NCBI RefSeq assembly: GCF_021545335.1
Contig: NZ_CP089312.1
Span: 8,122,001-8,186,000 of the forward strand
DNA: 64,000 nt
Reading direction: 5' to 3'
From: Streptomyces sp. GQFP
Lineage (GTDB): Bacteria > Actinomycetota > Actinomycetes > Streptomycetales > Streptomycetaceae
The position numbers and the translations under genes are program-made. Of this stretch, positions 49,573 through 57,721 are shown one piece after another; the stretch's first letter is position 1, and each line of letters begins with the position of its first letter. The notes under the pieces were generated by a model, which did not search any database, was not told where the DNA came from, and saw only the letters and a list, made by a program, of their open reading frames with translations.

Positions 49573-50988
49573 ATGACCGTGGACAGCAGCCCGGAAGTCC
49601 AGGCCGAGCCAGCAGTGCCGCAGCAGGCCCTCGGCACCGCCGCCGCCCGCAACCTCGCCACCACCACCAAGTCCGCCCCGCAGATGCAGGAGATCACCTC
49701 CCGCTGGTTGCTGCGGATGCTCCCCTGGGTCGAGACCAAGGGCGGCGCCTACCGGGTCAACCGGCGGCTCAGGCACACCGTCGGCGACGGGCGCATCGAG
49801 TTCGTCCAGGACGGCGCCACGGTCCGGGTGATCCCCCGCGAACTCGGTGAACTGGCCCTGCTGCGGGGCTTCGACGACGTGGACGTCCTGACCGCCCTCG
49901 CCGAACGCTGTGTGCGGCGCGACTTCGCCGCCGGTGAGGTCCTCGTCGAGCGCGGCAGCCCGGCGGACCGGATCCACCTGATCGCCCACGGCCGCGTCAG
50001 TCAGTCCGGCGAGGGCCCGTACGGCGGGGCGATCGCCATCGCGGTACTCGCGGACGGCGACCGCTTCGGCGAGAACGCCCTGCTGGACTCCGACGCCCGC
50101 CACGACTACACGGTCACCGCTGAGACCTCCGGCACTCTCCTCACGCTCTCCCGCGCAGATTTCGCCGCCGTACGGGAGGCCGCGCCCGGCCTTCAGGCCC
50201 ACATCGAGGAGTTCGGCTCCGCCGCACGGCAGCCGCAGAACAAACACGGCGAGGCCGCGATCGCCCTGTCGGCCGGCCATACCGGCGAGGCCGACCTGCC
50301 GGCCACCTTCGTCGACTACGAGCTGAAGCCGCGCGAGTACGAACTCTCCGTCGCCCAGACCGTCCTGAGGATCCACACCCGGGTCGCCGACCTCTACAAC
50401 GGGCCGATGAACCAGTCCGAGGAGCAACTTCGGCTCACCATCGAGGCGTTGCGTGAGCGGCAGGAGCACGAGCTCGTCAACAACCCCGAGTTCGGACTGC
50501 TGCACAACGCCGACTTCAAGCAGCGCATCCAGACGCACTCCGGCCCGCCGACCCCGGACGACATGGACGACCTGCTCTGCCGCCGCCGCGGCACCAAGCT
50601 CTTCCTCGCCCACCCGAGGACGATCGCCGCGATCGGACGCGGCTTCAACGCCTACGGCCTCTACCCGGACCACGTCGACCTCGGCGGGCAGTCGGTCCCG
50701 GCCTGGCGCGGGGTCCCGATCCTGCCCTGCAACAAGATCCCGATCAGCAGGGAACAGACCAGCTCCATCATCGCGATGCGCACGGGCGAGGAGAACCAGG
50801 GAGTCATCGGCCTGCGGCAGACAGACCTGCCGGACGAGGTCGAGCCGGGCCTCTCCGCGCGCTTCATGGGCATCAACGAGCAGGCCGTCATCTCCTATCT
50901 CGTCAGCACGTACTACTCCGCCGCGGTCCTCCTGCCCGACGCGCTCGGAGTGCTGGAGAACGTGCAGATCGCCCGCACGCGGGACTGA
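49573..50988 (+). CDS. Family 2B encapsulin shell protein with cNMP-binding insertion
   Basis: 471 residues from ATG 49573 (MTVDSSPEVQ); AAGGAG is 12 nt upstream, and GTG 49546 is an alternative. An N-arm (LGTAAARNLATTTKSAPQMQEI) precedes HK97-type shell segments. A cyclic-nucleotide-binding domain is inserted at about 90-215 (RGSPADRIHLIAHGRV, GDRFGENALL). The rest of the shell follows, with KLFLAHPRTIAAIGRGFNAYGLYP and LVSTYYSAAVLLPDALGVLENV. Known for family 2B: an icosahedral compartment holding terpene cyclases. Formerly called Crp-like or EshA. First gene of the 2-methylisoborneol operon. Confidence 0.92.
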   Translation: MTVDSSPEVQAEPAVPQQALGTAAARNLATTTKSAPQMQEITSRWLLRMLPWVETKGGAYRVNRRLRHTVGDGRIEFVQDGATVRVIPRELGELALLRGFDDVDVLTALAERCVRRDFAAGEVLVERGSPADRIHLIAHGRVSQSGEGPYGGAIAIAVLADGDRFGENALLDSDARHDYTVTAETSGTLLTLSRADFAAVREAAPGLQAHIEEFGSAARQPQNKHGEAAIALSAGHTGEADLPATFVDYELKPREYELSVAQTVLRIHTRVADLYNGPMNQSEEQLRLTIEALRERQEHELVNNPEFGLLHNADFKQRIQTHSGPPTPDDMDDLLCRRRGTKLFLAHPRTIAAIGRGFNAYGLYPDHVDLGGQSVPAWRGVPILPCNKIPISREQTSSIIAMRTGEENQGVIGLRQTDLPDEVEPGLSARFMGINEQAVISYLVSTYYSAAVLLPDALGVLENVQIARTRD

Positions 50989-51057
50989 CGGCGCGCCGCG
51001 TCGAACAGGTCGACGCCCCCGCTCGTCCCACCACAGCACCACAGCAAGGAGCAACAG

Positions 51058-52356
51058 ATGCCCGACACCGGGCCCCTCGGACCACCCGTGCCCGAGCGGC
51101 GGCCGGGGCCGTCCACCACCACGCCGGTCCTGCCCGCCAAGCCTCCCGAACCCGTCGTCCCCCCGGTCCTGGGCGGGCCGACCGGACTGGGAACGGCCTC
51201 GCTGTCCCTGGCCAGTGCACCGCGTCCACCGGCCGCACCTCCACCTCCCGTACCTCCACCTCCCGTACCCGTCGTCCAGCGGCGGGTCCTGGGCGGGCCG
51301 ACCGGTCTGGGGACGGCCTCCCTGTCCCTGGCCCGCACACCCGACCCGGTGCTCCCCGCTCCCGCGCCACCCGCCGAGGGCAAGGCCGTTCCCGGCCTGT
51401 ACCACCACTCCGTCCCGGAGCCCGACCCGGTGCGCGTCGAGGAGGTGAGCCGCCGGATCAAACGCTGGGCCGAGGACGAGGTCCAGCTCTACCCCGAGGA
51501 GTGGGAAGGCCAGTTCGACGGCTTCTCCGTCGGGCGGTACATGGTCGGCTGCCACCCCGACGCCCCCACCGTGGATCATCTGATGATCGCCACCCGGCTG
51601 ATGGTCGCGGAGAACGCCGTCGACGACTGCTACTGCGAGGACCACGGCGGTTCACCCGTCGGTCTCGGCGGCCGTCTCCTGCTCGCGCACACCGCGCTCG
51701 ACCCTCTCCACACCACCCCGGAGTACGCGCCGGAGTGGCAGACGTCGCTCGGCTCGGATCCGCCGCGGCGCGCCTATCGCAGCGCGATGGACCACTTCGT
51801 CCGCGCGGCCACACCCTCCCAGGCCGACCGCTTCCGGCACGACATGGCCCGGCTGCACATGGGGTATCTCGCCGAGGCGGCCTGGGCCGAGACCGATCAC
51901 GTCCCGGAGGTGTGGGAGTACCTGGCGATGCGCCAGTTCAACAACTTCCGCCCCTGCCCCACCATCACCGACACCGTCGGAGGCTACGAGCTCCCGGCGG
52001 ACCTGCACGCACAGCCGGAGACACAGCGGGTCATCGCGCTGGCCGGCAACGCGACCACCATCGTCAACGACCTGTACTCCTACACCAAGGAACTGGCCAG
52101 TCCCGGCCGGCACCTGAACCTGCCCGTGGTGATCGCGGAACGCGAACGGCTCTCCGAGCGCGACGCGTATCTCAAGGCGGTCGAGGTCCACAACGACCTC
52201 ATGCACGCCTTCGAGGCGGCAGCGGCCGACCTCGCCGCAGCCTGCCCCCTGCCCGCCGTGGCGCGCTTCCTCAAGGGCGTGGCCGCCTGGGTCGACGGCA
52301 ACCACGACTGGCACCGCACCAACACCTACCGCTACACCCTGCCCGACTTCTGGTAA
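51058..52356 (+). CDS. 2-methylisoborneol synthase, encapsulin cargo terpene cyclase
   Basis: 432 residues. The N-terminal ~115 residues are disordered and Pro-rich and contain two copies of VLGGPTGLGTASLSLA (about residues 38-53 and 78-93). Cyclase domain: first Asp motif in NAVDDCYCEDHGG, and NSE motif NDLYSYTKE for Mg2+. C-terminal W-x(8)HRTNTYRYTLPDFW end. It cyclises 2-methyl-GPP to 2-methylisoborneol, the musty soil odorant. The disordered N-terminus is thought to target the enzyme into the shell encoded just upstream. Confidence 0.94.
   Translation: MPDTGPLGPPVPERRPGPSTTTPVLPAKPPEPVVPPVLGGPTGLGTASLSLASAPRPPAAPPPPVPPPPVPVVQRRVLGGPTGLGTASLSLARTPDPVLPAPAPPAEGKAVPGLYHHSVPEPDPVRVEEVSRRIKRWAEDEVQLYPEEWEGQFDGFSVGRYMVGCHPDAPTVDHLMIATRLMVAENAVDDCYCEDHGGSPVGLGGRLLLAHTALDPLHTTPEYAPEWQTSLGSDPPRRAYRSAMDHFVRAATPSQADRFRHDMARLHMGYLAEAAWAETDHVPEVWEYLAMRQFNNFRPCPTITDTVGGYELPADLHAQPETQRVIALAGNATTIVNDLYSYTKELASPGRHLNLPVVIAERERLSERDAYLKAVEVHNDLMHAFEAAAADLAAACPLPAVARFLKGVAAWVDGNHDWHRTNTYRYTLPDFW
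51166..51333 (+). repeat. Duplicated ~48-bp segment in the cyclase N-terminus
   Basis: Two near-identical stretches start at 51166 and 51286, 120 bp (40 codons) apart, each encoding VLGGPTGLGTASLSLA. Differences are mostly at third positions, so the peptide is conserved while the DNA drifts. Candidate encapsulin-loading peptide in two copies. Confidence 0.85.
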
Positions 52357-52380
52357 TCGAACGGACGAACGGAAGCCTCT

Positions 52381-53256
52381 GTGACCACGGATATCACCCC
52401 CGCCCTCTCCGCGATGATCCCGGCCCCGGCGACCCCCTATCAGGGGGACATCGCCCGGTACTGGAACAGCGAGGCGAGGCCGGTGAACCTGCGCCTCGGT
52501 GACGTGGACGGGCTCTACCACCATCACTACGGCATCGGCGCCGTCGACCACACCGCGCTCGGCGACCCGGAGGACAGTGAGTACGAGAAGAGGCTGATCG
52601 CCGAGCTGCACCGGCTGGAGTCCGCCCAGGCCGAGGTCCTCCTGGACCACCTGGGCCCCGTCACGGCCGACGACACCCTCGTCGACGCCGGGTGCGGTCG
52701 CGGCGGATCCATGGTCATGGCCCACCAGCGCTTCGGCTGCAAGGTCGAGGGCGTCACGCTCTCCGCCACGCAGGCCGACTTCGGCAACGGGCGGGCACGG
52801 GAGCTGCGGATCCAGGACCACGTCCGCTCGCGCGTGTGCAACATGCTCGACACGCCCTTCGAGAAGGGTGGCGTCGCCGCCTCGTGGAACAACGAGTCGA
52901 CCATGTACGTCGATCTGCACGACCTGTTCGCCGAGCACTCCCGCTTCCTCAAGGTGGGTGGCCGGTACGTGACCATCACCGGCTGCTGGAACCCCCGTTA
53001 CGGCCAGCCGTCGAAGTGGGTCTCGCAGATCAACGCCCACTTCGAGTGCAACATCCACTCCCGTCGTGAGTACCTGCGGGCCATGGCCGACAACCGGCTC
53101 GTGCCGCAGACCGTGATCGACCTGACTCCCGACACCCTGCCGTACTGGGAACTGCGGGCCACGTCCTCGCTGGTCACCGGGATCGAGGAGGCGTTCATCG
53201 AGTCCTACCGGGACGGTTCCTTCCAGTACGTGCTGATCGCGGCCGACCGCGTCTGA
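52381..53256 (+). CDS. Geranyl diphosphate 2-C-methyltransferase
   Basis: 291 residues from GTG 52381, 24 nt after the cyclase stop. Signatures of the family: ARYWNSEARPVNLRLGDVDGLYHHHYGIG, SAM motif I TLVDAGCGRGGSMVMAHQRFG, VEGVTLSATQADFGN and SWNNESTMYVDLHDLF (described). It adds the C-2 methyl group of GPP using SAM, giving the unusual C11 substrate for 2-methylisoborneol synthase. The three genes (shell, cyclase, methyltransferase) form one operon. Confidence 0.95.
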   Translation: MTTDITPALSAMIPAPATPYQGDIARYWNSEARPVNLRLGDVDGLYHHHYGIGAVDHTALGDPEDSEYEKRLIAELHRLESAQAEVLLDHLGPVTADDTLVDAGCGRGGSMVMAHQRFGCKVEGVTLSATQADFGNGRARELRIQDHVRSRVCNMLDTPFEKGGVAASWNNESTMYVDLHDLFAEHSRFLKVGGRYVTITGCWNPRYGQPSKWVSQINAHFECNIHSRREYLRAMADNRLVPQTVIDLTPDTLPYWELRATSSLVTGIEEAFIESYRDGSFQYVLIAADRV

Positions 53257-53270
53257 ACAGGCGCTCGGGA

Positions 53271-53310
53271 CGAAGCCCCGTCCACCCCGAGGGGAGTGGC
53301 CGGGGCTTCG
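53271..53310. terminator. Bidirectional terminator after the 2-MIB operon
   Basis: CGAAGCCCCG / CGGGGCTTCG, perfect 10-bp stem with a 20-nt loop, between convergent methyltransferase (stop 53256) and site-2 protease (stop 53324) genes. CACCCCGAGGGG gives a small inner stem. Confidence 0.78.
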
Positions 53311-53323
53311 ACGTTTCCGCAGG

Positions 53324-54133
53324 TCAGGGCGTACATCCGATGTTCGTGCCATTGTCCCGGAGGAAGCTGAACACAGAGTTGTACAAGTACTGACCGCAGT
53401 ACGTGTCGAACTGGTCGATCCCCAGACCGCGCAGCACCGAGTCGATCACGTCGAAGAACGCGCTGTTCACCTCGGGGAGCCACAGCACCGCGAACACGAA
53501 CAGCAGCCCGAACGGCGCGAACGGCTCCACCTGGCGCTTGATCTTGTACGACAGCCAGGGCTCGATGACCCCGTAGCCGTCGAGCCCGGGCACCGGCAGG
53601 AAGTTCAGGATCGCGGCCGTGACCTGGAGCAGCGCCAGGAAGGCGAGCGCGAACCGGAAGTCCGCCGGCACTCCGTCCAGCGCGTCCAGCCAGAACGGCG
53701 CCGTGCACACCACCGCGAAGAGGACGTTCGTCAGCGGTCCTGCGGCCGAGATCAGACTGTGCTTCCACCGGCCGTGGATGCGCCCCCGCTCGATGAAGAC
53801 GGCACCGCCGGGAAGCCCGATCCCGCCCATGATCACGAAAATCACCGGCAGGACGATGCTGAGCAGGGCGTGTGTGTAGGCGAGAGGATTGAGGCTCAGG
53901 TACCCCTTCGCCCCAACGGTGATGTCACCCCCATGGAACGCGGTGCGGGCGTGTGCGTACTCGTGTAGGCAGAGCGAGACCACCCAGGCCGCGGTGACAA
54001 AGAGGAAGACGGCAAACCCTGGGGACGACGCGAAGCCCGTCCATACGGCCCACCCGGCCACCGCCGTGATGGCAGCGATTCCGAGGAAGACAGGGCTGAT
54101 TCGCTGCTCTGTCGTAGGAGAGGTGGTGGTCAT
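53324..54133 (-). CDS. Site-2 protease family intramembrane metalloprotease (M50)
   Basis: 269 residues from ATG 54133. Six or so helices. The zinc site HExxH is in SLCLHEYAHAR (about 54-64), and the third ligand is in NFLPVPGLDGYG (NPDG-like, PGLDG). It cleaves membrane-embedded segments, usually of anti-sigma factors or signal proteins. The substrate is unknown. Similar stand-alone proteases are frequent in actinomycetes. Convergent with the 2-MIB operon. Confidence 0.88.
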   Translation of the reverse strand: MTTTSPTTEQRISPVFLGIAAITAVAGWAVWTGFASSPGFAVFLFVTAAWVVSLCLHEYAHARTAFHGGDITVGAKGYLSLNPLAYTHALLSIVLPVIFVIMGGIGLPGGAVFIERGRIHGRWKHSLISAAGPLTNVLFAVVCTAPFWLDALDGVPADFRFALAFLALLQVTAAILNFLPVPGLDGYGVIEPWLSYKIKRQVEPFAPFGLLFVFAVLWLPEVNSAFFDVIDSVLRGLGIDQFDTYCGQYLYNSVFSFLRDNGTNIGCTP

Positions 54134-54276
54134 GGGCAGGTCTCCTGGTATGTGGCGGCCATGCTGAAGGAACGGCGACCGTAACAGTGGACGTGGGGAC
54201 AACGTCTCGCGAGGCTGTGAGTTCCCGGAACGGACAGGTCTGGGGGGATCGTCTGTCTCGACCGTCGCAGGCCCGA

Positions 54277-55680
54277 CTATCCCAGGTACTTCGCAAGTCG
54301 CTTCTGGAAGTCGTCGGGGATCTCCGGGACATGGCCGCCGCCTCCCTGCGGGTGGCATCTGACGGTGATGCCAGCGTGGATCAGATCCTCGCCGATTTCG
54401 CTGATTCCCATGCTCTGCCACCGCTCGGCGAAGGTTTTACCGAGTGGCACGAACTGCCAGTGATCCTTGTCCGCACCGTGTGACGATTCGCCTGACTCGC
54501 CGTCGGCGCTGGTTTGCTGGACGTACACGCGGCGCGTGACAGGTGTGCTTCCTACAGCTTGGCGCAGCATGCGCAGGACCGGAGTGACGATTTCCTCGTC
54601 GGGCAGGAACACGTAGCCCGGGCATGCGGGGGAGGCGACGCGTGAAAGGCAGCGGATCTTCTCGGTGCTCCGGAACGTCCCGTCCTTGCGTCGCTTCCTG
54701 GTCGTGTGGAGTTGAAGGTTCTTTCCACACCCCCCGCACTTGATCACATTGAGCAGCGGGGTCCTGGGAGTTGACGAACGTCGACCGATCGGCGAAGCCG
54801 AATCGGCGAGGGCGTCCTGCAGAAGATCGAACACTTCTTGGTCCAGCACACCCTCAGCCACGCGGATGGGCCGACCCTCCTGATCGTGAACCAGGACACG
54901 CCTCTTGTACTTTTTCCCGGGGACATCCTCGCTGCGCGTCTTCCAGCCCAGCAGGGTGGGGGACGTGAGGATGCCCTTCAACGTGCGGGGGTACCAGACG
55001 AAGTCCTTGCCAGACTTGTTTCGTTGGTAGGTATCCGCAGGGGAAGGCACTCCCCGTTCCTCGAAGTCTCGGCAGATGGAGTTGACCGACTCGCCGCCGA
55101 TGACACGTCGAGCGGCCTCCCGGACAACGTCCGCGGTCTCTGTGCTGATCTCCAGGTAGCGGGCACCGTCCTTCGCGTAGGTGCGGTAGCCGAAGGGCGG
55201 TGAACTGCCGCCCCACCTGGTGGACGTGAGCAGGTGCGCACGCGACGAGGCGACCCGCTCGGCAGCGGCGCGGGCTTCCATCTCGGCGAAGGTGGCGATC
55301 ATGGTGGCTGTCGCCTGTCCTGTCGGACTCGTCAGGTCGAACGGTTCGGTGGCGGACACCAACCCCTTGCTCCCATGGCTCTCCGCCCACTTGATCATCT
55401 GGTCCAGATCGCCGACTCTGCGAACGAACCGATCGAGTCGCCAGAAGACGATGACGTCGAAGTCCGGGGCGCGGTCGTCGAGCCATCGGGACAGTTCCGG
55501 GCGCTTCCACGGAGGTACTGCGCTGGCGGAGACGGCAAGATCCATGGCAACGCCGACGACCTCCCAGCCGCGAAGTTCGCAGAAGGACTTGCATTCCTTG
55601 ATCTGACGCTCGGGGCTGGTCGTCGATTCCGTCTGGACGGTCAGCCGGGCGGTGACGAGTGCCCTCAGAGGTCTTCCCAT
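54277..55680 (-). CDS. Large serine recombinase (resolvase/invertase plus recombinase domain), unusual active site
   Basis: 467 residues. Resolvase domain (about 5-155) with ERQ, FWRLDRFVRR (catalytic Arg pair), FDLTSPTGQATATM. The recombinase domain has YLEISTETADVVREA and LTSPTLLGWKTRSED; the zinc ribbon is IKCGGCGKNLQ ... RCLSRVASPAC. At the nucleophile the family reads R-x-S; here codon 14 is Thr (ARLT, ACC at 55639-55641). No flanking att repeats or other phage genes are visible, so it may be a leftover or a recombinase for a distant site. It has lower GC and less regular codon use than its neighbours. Confidence 0.88.
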   Translation of the reverse strand: MGRPLRALVTARLTVQTESTTSPERQIKECKSFCELRGWEVVGVAMDLAVSASAVPPWKRPELSRWLDDRAPDFDVIVFWRLDRFVRRVGDLDQMIKWAESHGSKGLVSATEPFDLTSPTGQATATMIATFAEMEARAAAERVASSRAHLLTSTRWGGSSPPFGYRTYAKDGARYLEISTETADVVREAARRVIGGESVNSICRDFEERGVPSPADTYQRNKSGKDFVWYPRTLKGILTSPTLLGWKTRSEDVPGKKYKRRVLVHDQEGRPIRVAEGVLDQEVFDLLQDALADSASPIGRRSSTPRTPLLNVIKCGGCGKNLQLHTTRKRRKDGTFRSTEKIRCLSRVASPACPGYVFLPDEEIVTPVLRMLRQAVGSTPVTRRVYVQQTSADGESGESSHGADKDHWQFVPLGKTFAERWQSMGISEIGEDLIHAGITVRCHPQGGGGHVPEIPDDFQKRLAKYLG

Positions 55681-55846
55681 GAATCGGAGGCTATTTCATT
55701 TGTATCCAAGCGTCTGAGAGTTAAGTAAATTGATCCCGAGGCTCCCATAGTCCAGGGGCATCCTCAGCGGGTCCGTCCCCAAACCCCGGCGCGGCTGTCG
55801 GTGGCCTGTAGGTGGTTTGTCGGTGGGGGGTGACAGGTTTCCTCCC

Positions 55847-56868
55847 ATGACGCGAATCGACAACCACCCCGCCGACGGGGCCGAACATGCCGTTTCCGTG
55901 CGGGGGCTGGTCAAGCACTACGGCGAGACCAAGGCTCTGGACGGTGTTGACCTGGACGTCCGGGAAGGCACCGTGCTCGGAGTGCTCGGGCCCAACGGCG
56001 CCGGCAAGACCACCCTCGTACGCATCCTGTCCACCCTGCTGCAGCCGACGTCGGGGCAGGCGACCGTCGCCGGATACGACGTTCTGCGCCAGCCCCGGCA
56101 GCTGCGGCGGGTGATAGGGCTCACCGGGCAGTACGCCTCCGTGGACGAGAAGCTCCCGGGCTGGGAGAACCTCTACATGATCGGGCGGCTGCTCGATCTG
56201 TCCCGCAAGGACGCCCGTGCCCGGGCCGACGAGCTGCTGGAACGCTTCTCGCTCACCGATGCCGCCAAGCGGCCCGCGAGTACCTACTCCGGCGGCTCGA
56301 TCTCGCCGCCTCCATGATCGGCAGGCCTGTCGTCCTGTTCCTCGACGAACCCACCACCGGGCTCGACCCCCGGACCCGCAACGAGGTCTGGGCCGAGGTC
56401 AAGCGCATGGTCGGCGACGGGGTGACCGTACTGCTCACCACCCAGTACATGGAGGAGGCCGAGCAGCTCGCCTCCGAGCTGGCCGTCATCGACCGGGGGA
56501 AGGTCGTCGCGGGCGGTGCCATCGACGAGCTGAAGGCGAAGGTCGGCGGCCGTACCCTGCGGATCCGGCCCGCCGACCCGCTGCAACTGCGCCCGCTCGC
56601 CCGCGATCTCGACGACCTCGGCATCACCGGCCTCGCCACCACCGCCGTGGACAGCGCGAGCGGCAGCGTCCTGGTGCCGATCCTGAGCGACGAGCAGCTG
56701 ACCGCCGTCACCGGCGCGGTCGTCGCGCGCGGTATCACCATCTCCTCGATCAGCACCGAACTGCCCAGCCTGGACGAGGTGTTCCTGTCCCTCACCGGCC
56801 ACCGTGCCACTGCCTCGCTGGACGACGACGCCGCGCCCGCCGACGCCCGAGAGGAGGTCGCCGTATGA
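55847..56868 (+). pseudogene. DrrA-type ABC ATP-binding gene broken in the signature motif
   Basis: From ATG 55847 (GTG 55817 is also in frame) it reads through Walker A GPNGAGKTTLV to STYSGG, then runs into a stop at 56315-56317 (SISPPP). The second frame carries LDLAASMIGRPVVLFLDEPTTGLDPRTR (Walker B LFLDEP, described) to the end at 56868. Relatives read YSGGMRRRLDLAAS; here codons for MRRR are missing. The loss of 13 nt is explained by recombination between CGGCGG direct repeats. The ATPase should be non-functional unless the reading is a sequencing error. It is coupled by ATGA to the permease gene. Confidence 0.85.
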
Positions 56869-57704
56869 GCGCCGCGACCGCAACCGTCAACGAGATGGAC
56901 CTGGATAGCCGCATCAACGCCGACGGGCGTATTCCGCTGCGCGCCCATCTGCGGCACACCGGCGCCCTCGTCCGCCGCAACCTGCTGTGGATACGGCAGG
57001 ACCCGGAGTCCATGTTCGACGCGCTGCTGATGCCGATCGTCTTCACCCTGCTGTTCGTGTTCGTCTTCGGCGGCTCGATCGGGCAGGCCACGGGCGGCGG
57101 GCAGGACGGGTATGTGCAGTACGTGATCCCCGGCATGATCGCGATGATGAGCATGACGCTGTCCCAGGGCGTCGGCACCGGGTTCAGCCAGGACTTCAAC
57201 TCCGGTGTCATGGACCGCTTCCGGTCCCTGCCGATCGGGCGCGGCTCGGTGCTGTTCGCGAAGATCTCGGTCGAGCTGATCCGGATGCTGTTCGCGACCA
57301 CCGTGCTGATGATCGTGGCGGTTCTGGTCGGCTTCGACATCAACCACTGGCCGGGACTGTTCGCGGCCGTGGGCCTGTCCACGCTGTTCGCCTCGTCGAT
57401 CATGTGGGTGTTCCTCACCCTGGGCGTGGTCCTGAAGAACGCGCAGTCCGTGCAGGCGATGGGGTTCCTGGTGCTGTTCCCGCTGCAGTTCGGTTCGTCG
57501 ATCTTCGCGCCGACGCAGTCGATGCCGGGCTGGCTCCAGGCGTTCACCGACTACAACCCGCTGTCCACGCTCGCGGACGCGGCGCGCGGACTGATGGTGG
57601 GCGGCCCGGTGGCGCACGACCTGTGGGTGACCATCGGCTGGTCGGTGGCGATCACGGCGGTGATGGCACCGGTCGCGATCCACAAGTTCCGCACGAAGAG
57701 CTGA
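56865..57704 (+). CDS. DrrB-type ABC-2 permease
   Basis: 279 residues from ATG 56865, overlapping the ATPase stop by 4 nt and following GAGGAGG. Six helices. Motifs of the daunorubicin/oleandomycin exporter family: RQDPESMFDALLMPIVFTLLFVFVFGG (described), DFNSGVMDRFRSLPIGR (the typical drug-ABC loop) and FAPTQSMPGWLQAFTDYNPLS. It needs the DrrA-type ATPase for transport; if that gene is broken this permease is orphaned unless another ATPase serves it. Confidence 0.9.
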   Translation: MSAATATVNEMDLDSRINADGRIPLRAHLRHTGALVRRNLLWIRQDPESMFDALLMPIVFTLLFVFVFGGSIGQATGGGQDGYVQYVIPGMIAMMSMTLSQGVGTGFSQDFNSGVMDRFRSLPIGRGSVLFAKISVELIRMLFATTVLMIVAVLVGFDINHWPGLFAAVGLSTLFASSIMWVFLTLGVVLKNAQSVQAMGFLVLFPLQFGSSIFAPTQSMPGWLQAFTDYNPLSTLADAARGLMVGGPVAHDLWVTIGWSVAITAVMAPVAIHKFRTKS

Positions 57705-57721
57705 GAGAGCTGGTACGTACG

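Noticed and set aside
55740..55800. tRNA-like sequence near the recombinase start
   Set aside because: No acceptor stem/T-loop arrangement (no GGTTCRA-type T arm) could be folded.
54134..55846. Integrated prophage or ICE around the serine recombinase
   Set aside because: Only the recombinase is visible; no excisionase, structural, replication or transfer genes and no direct att repeats were found.
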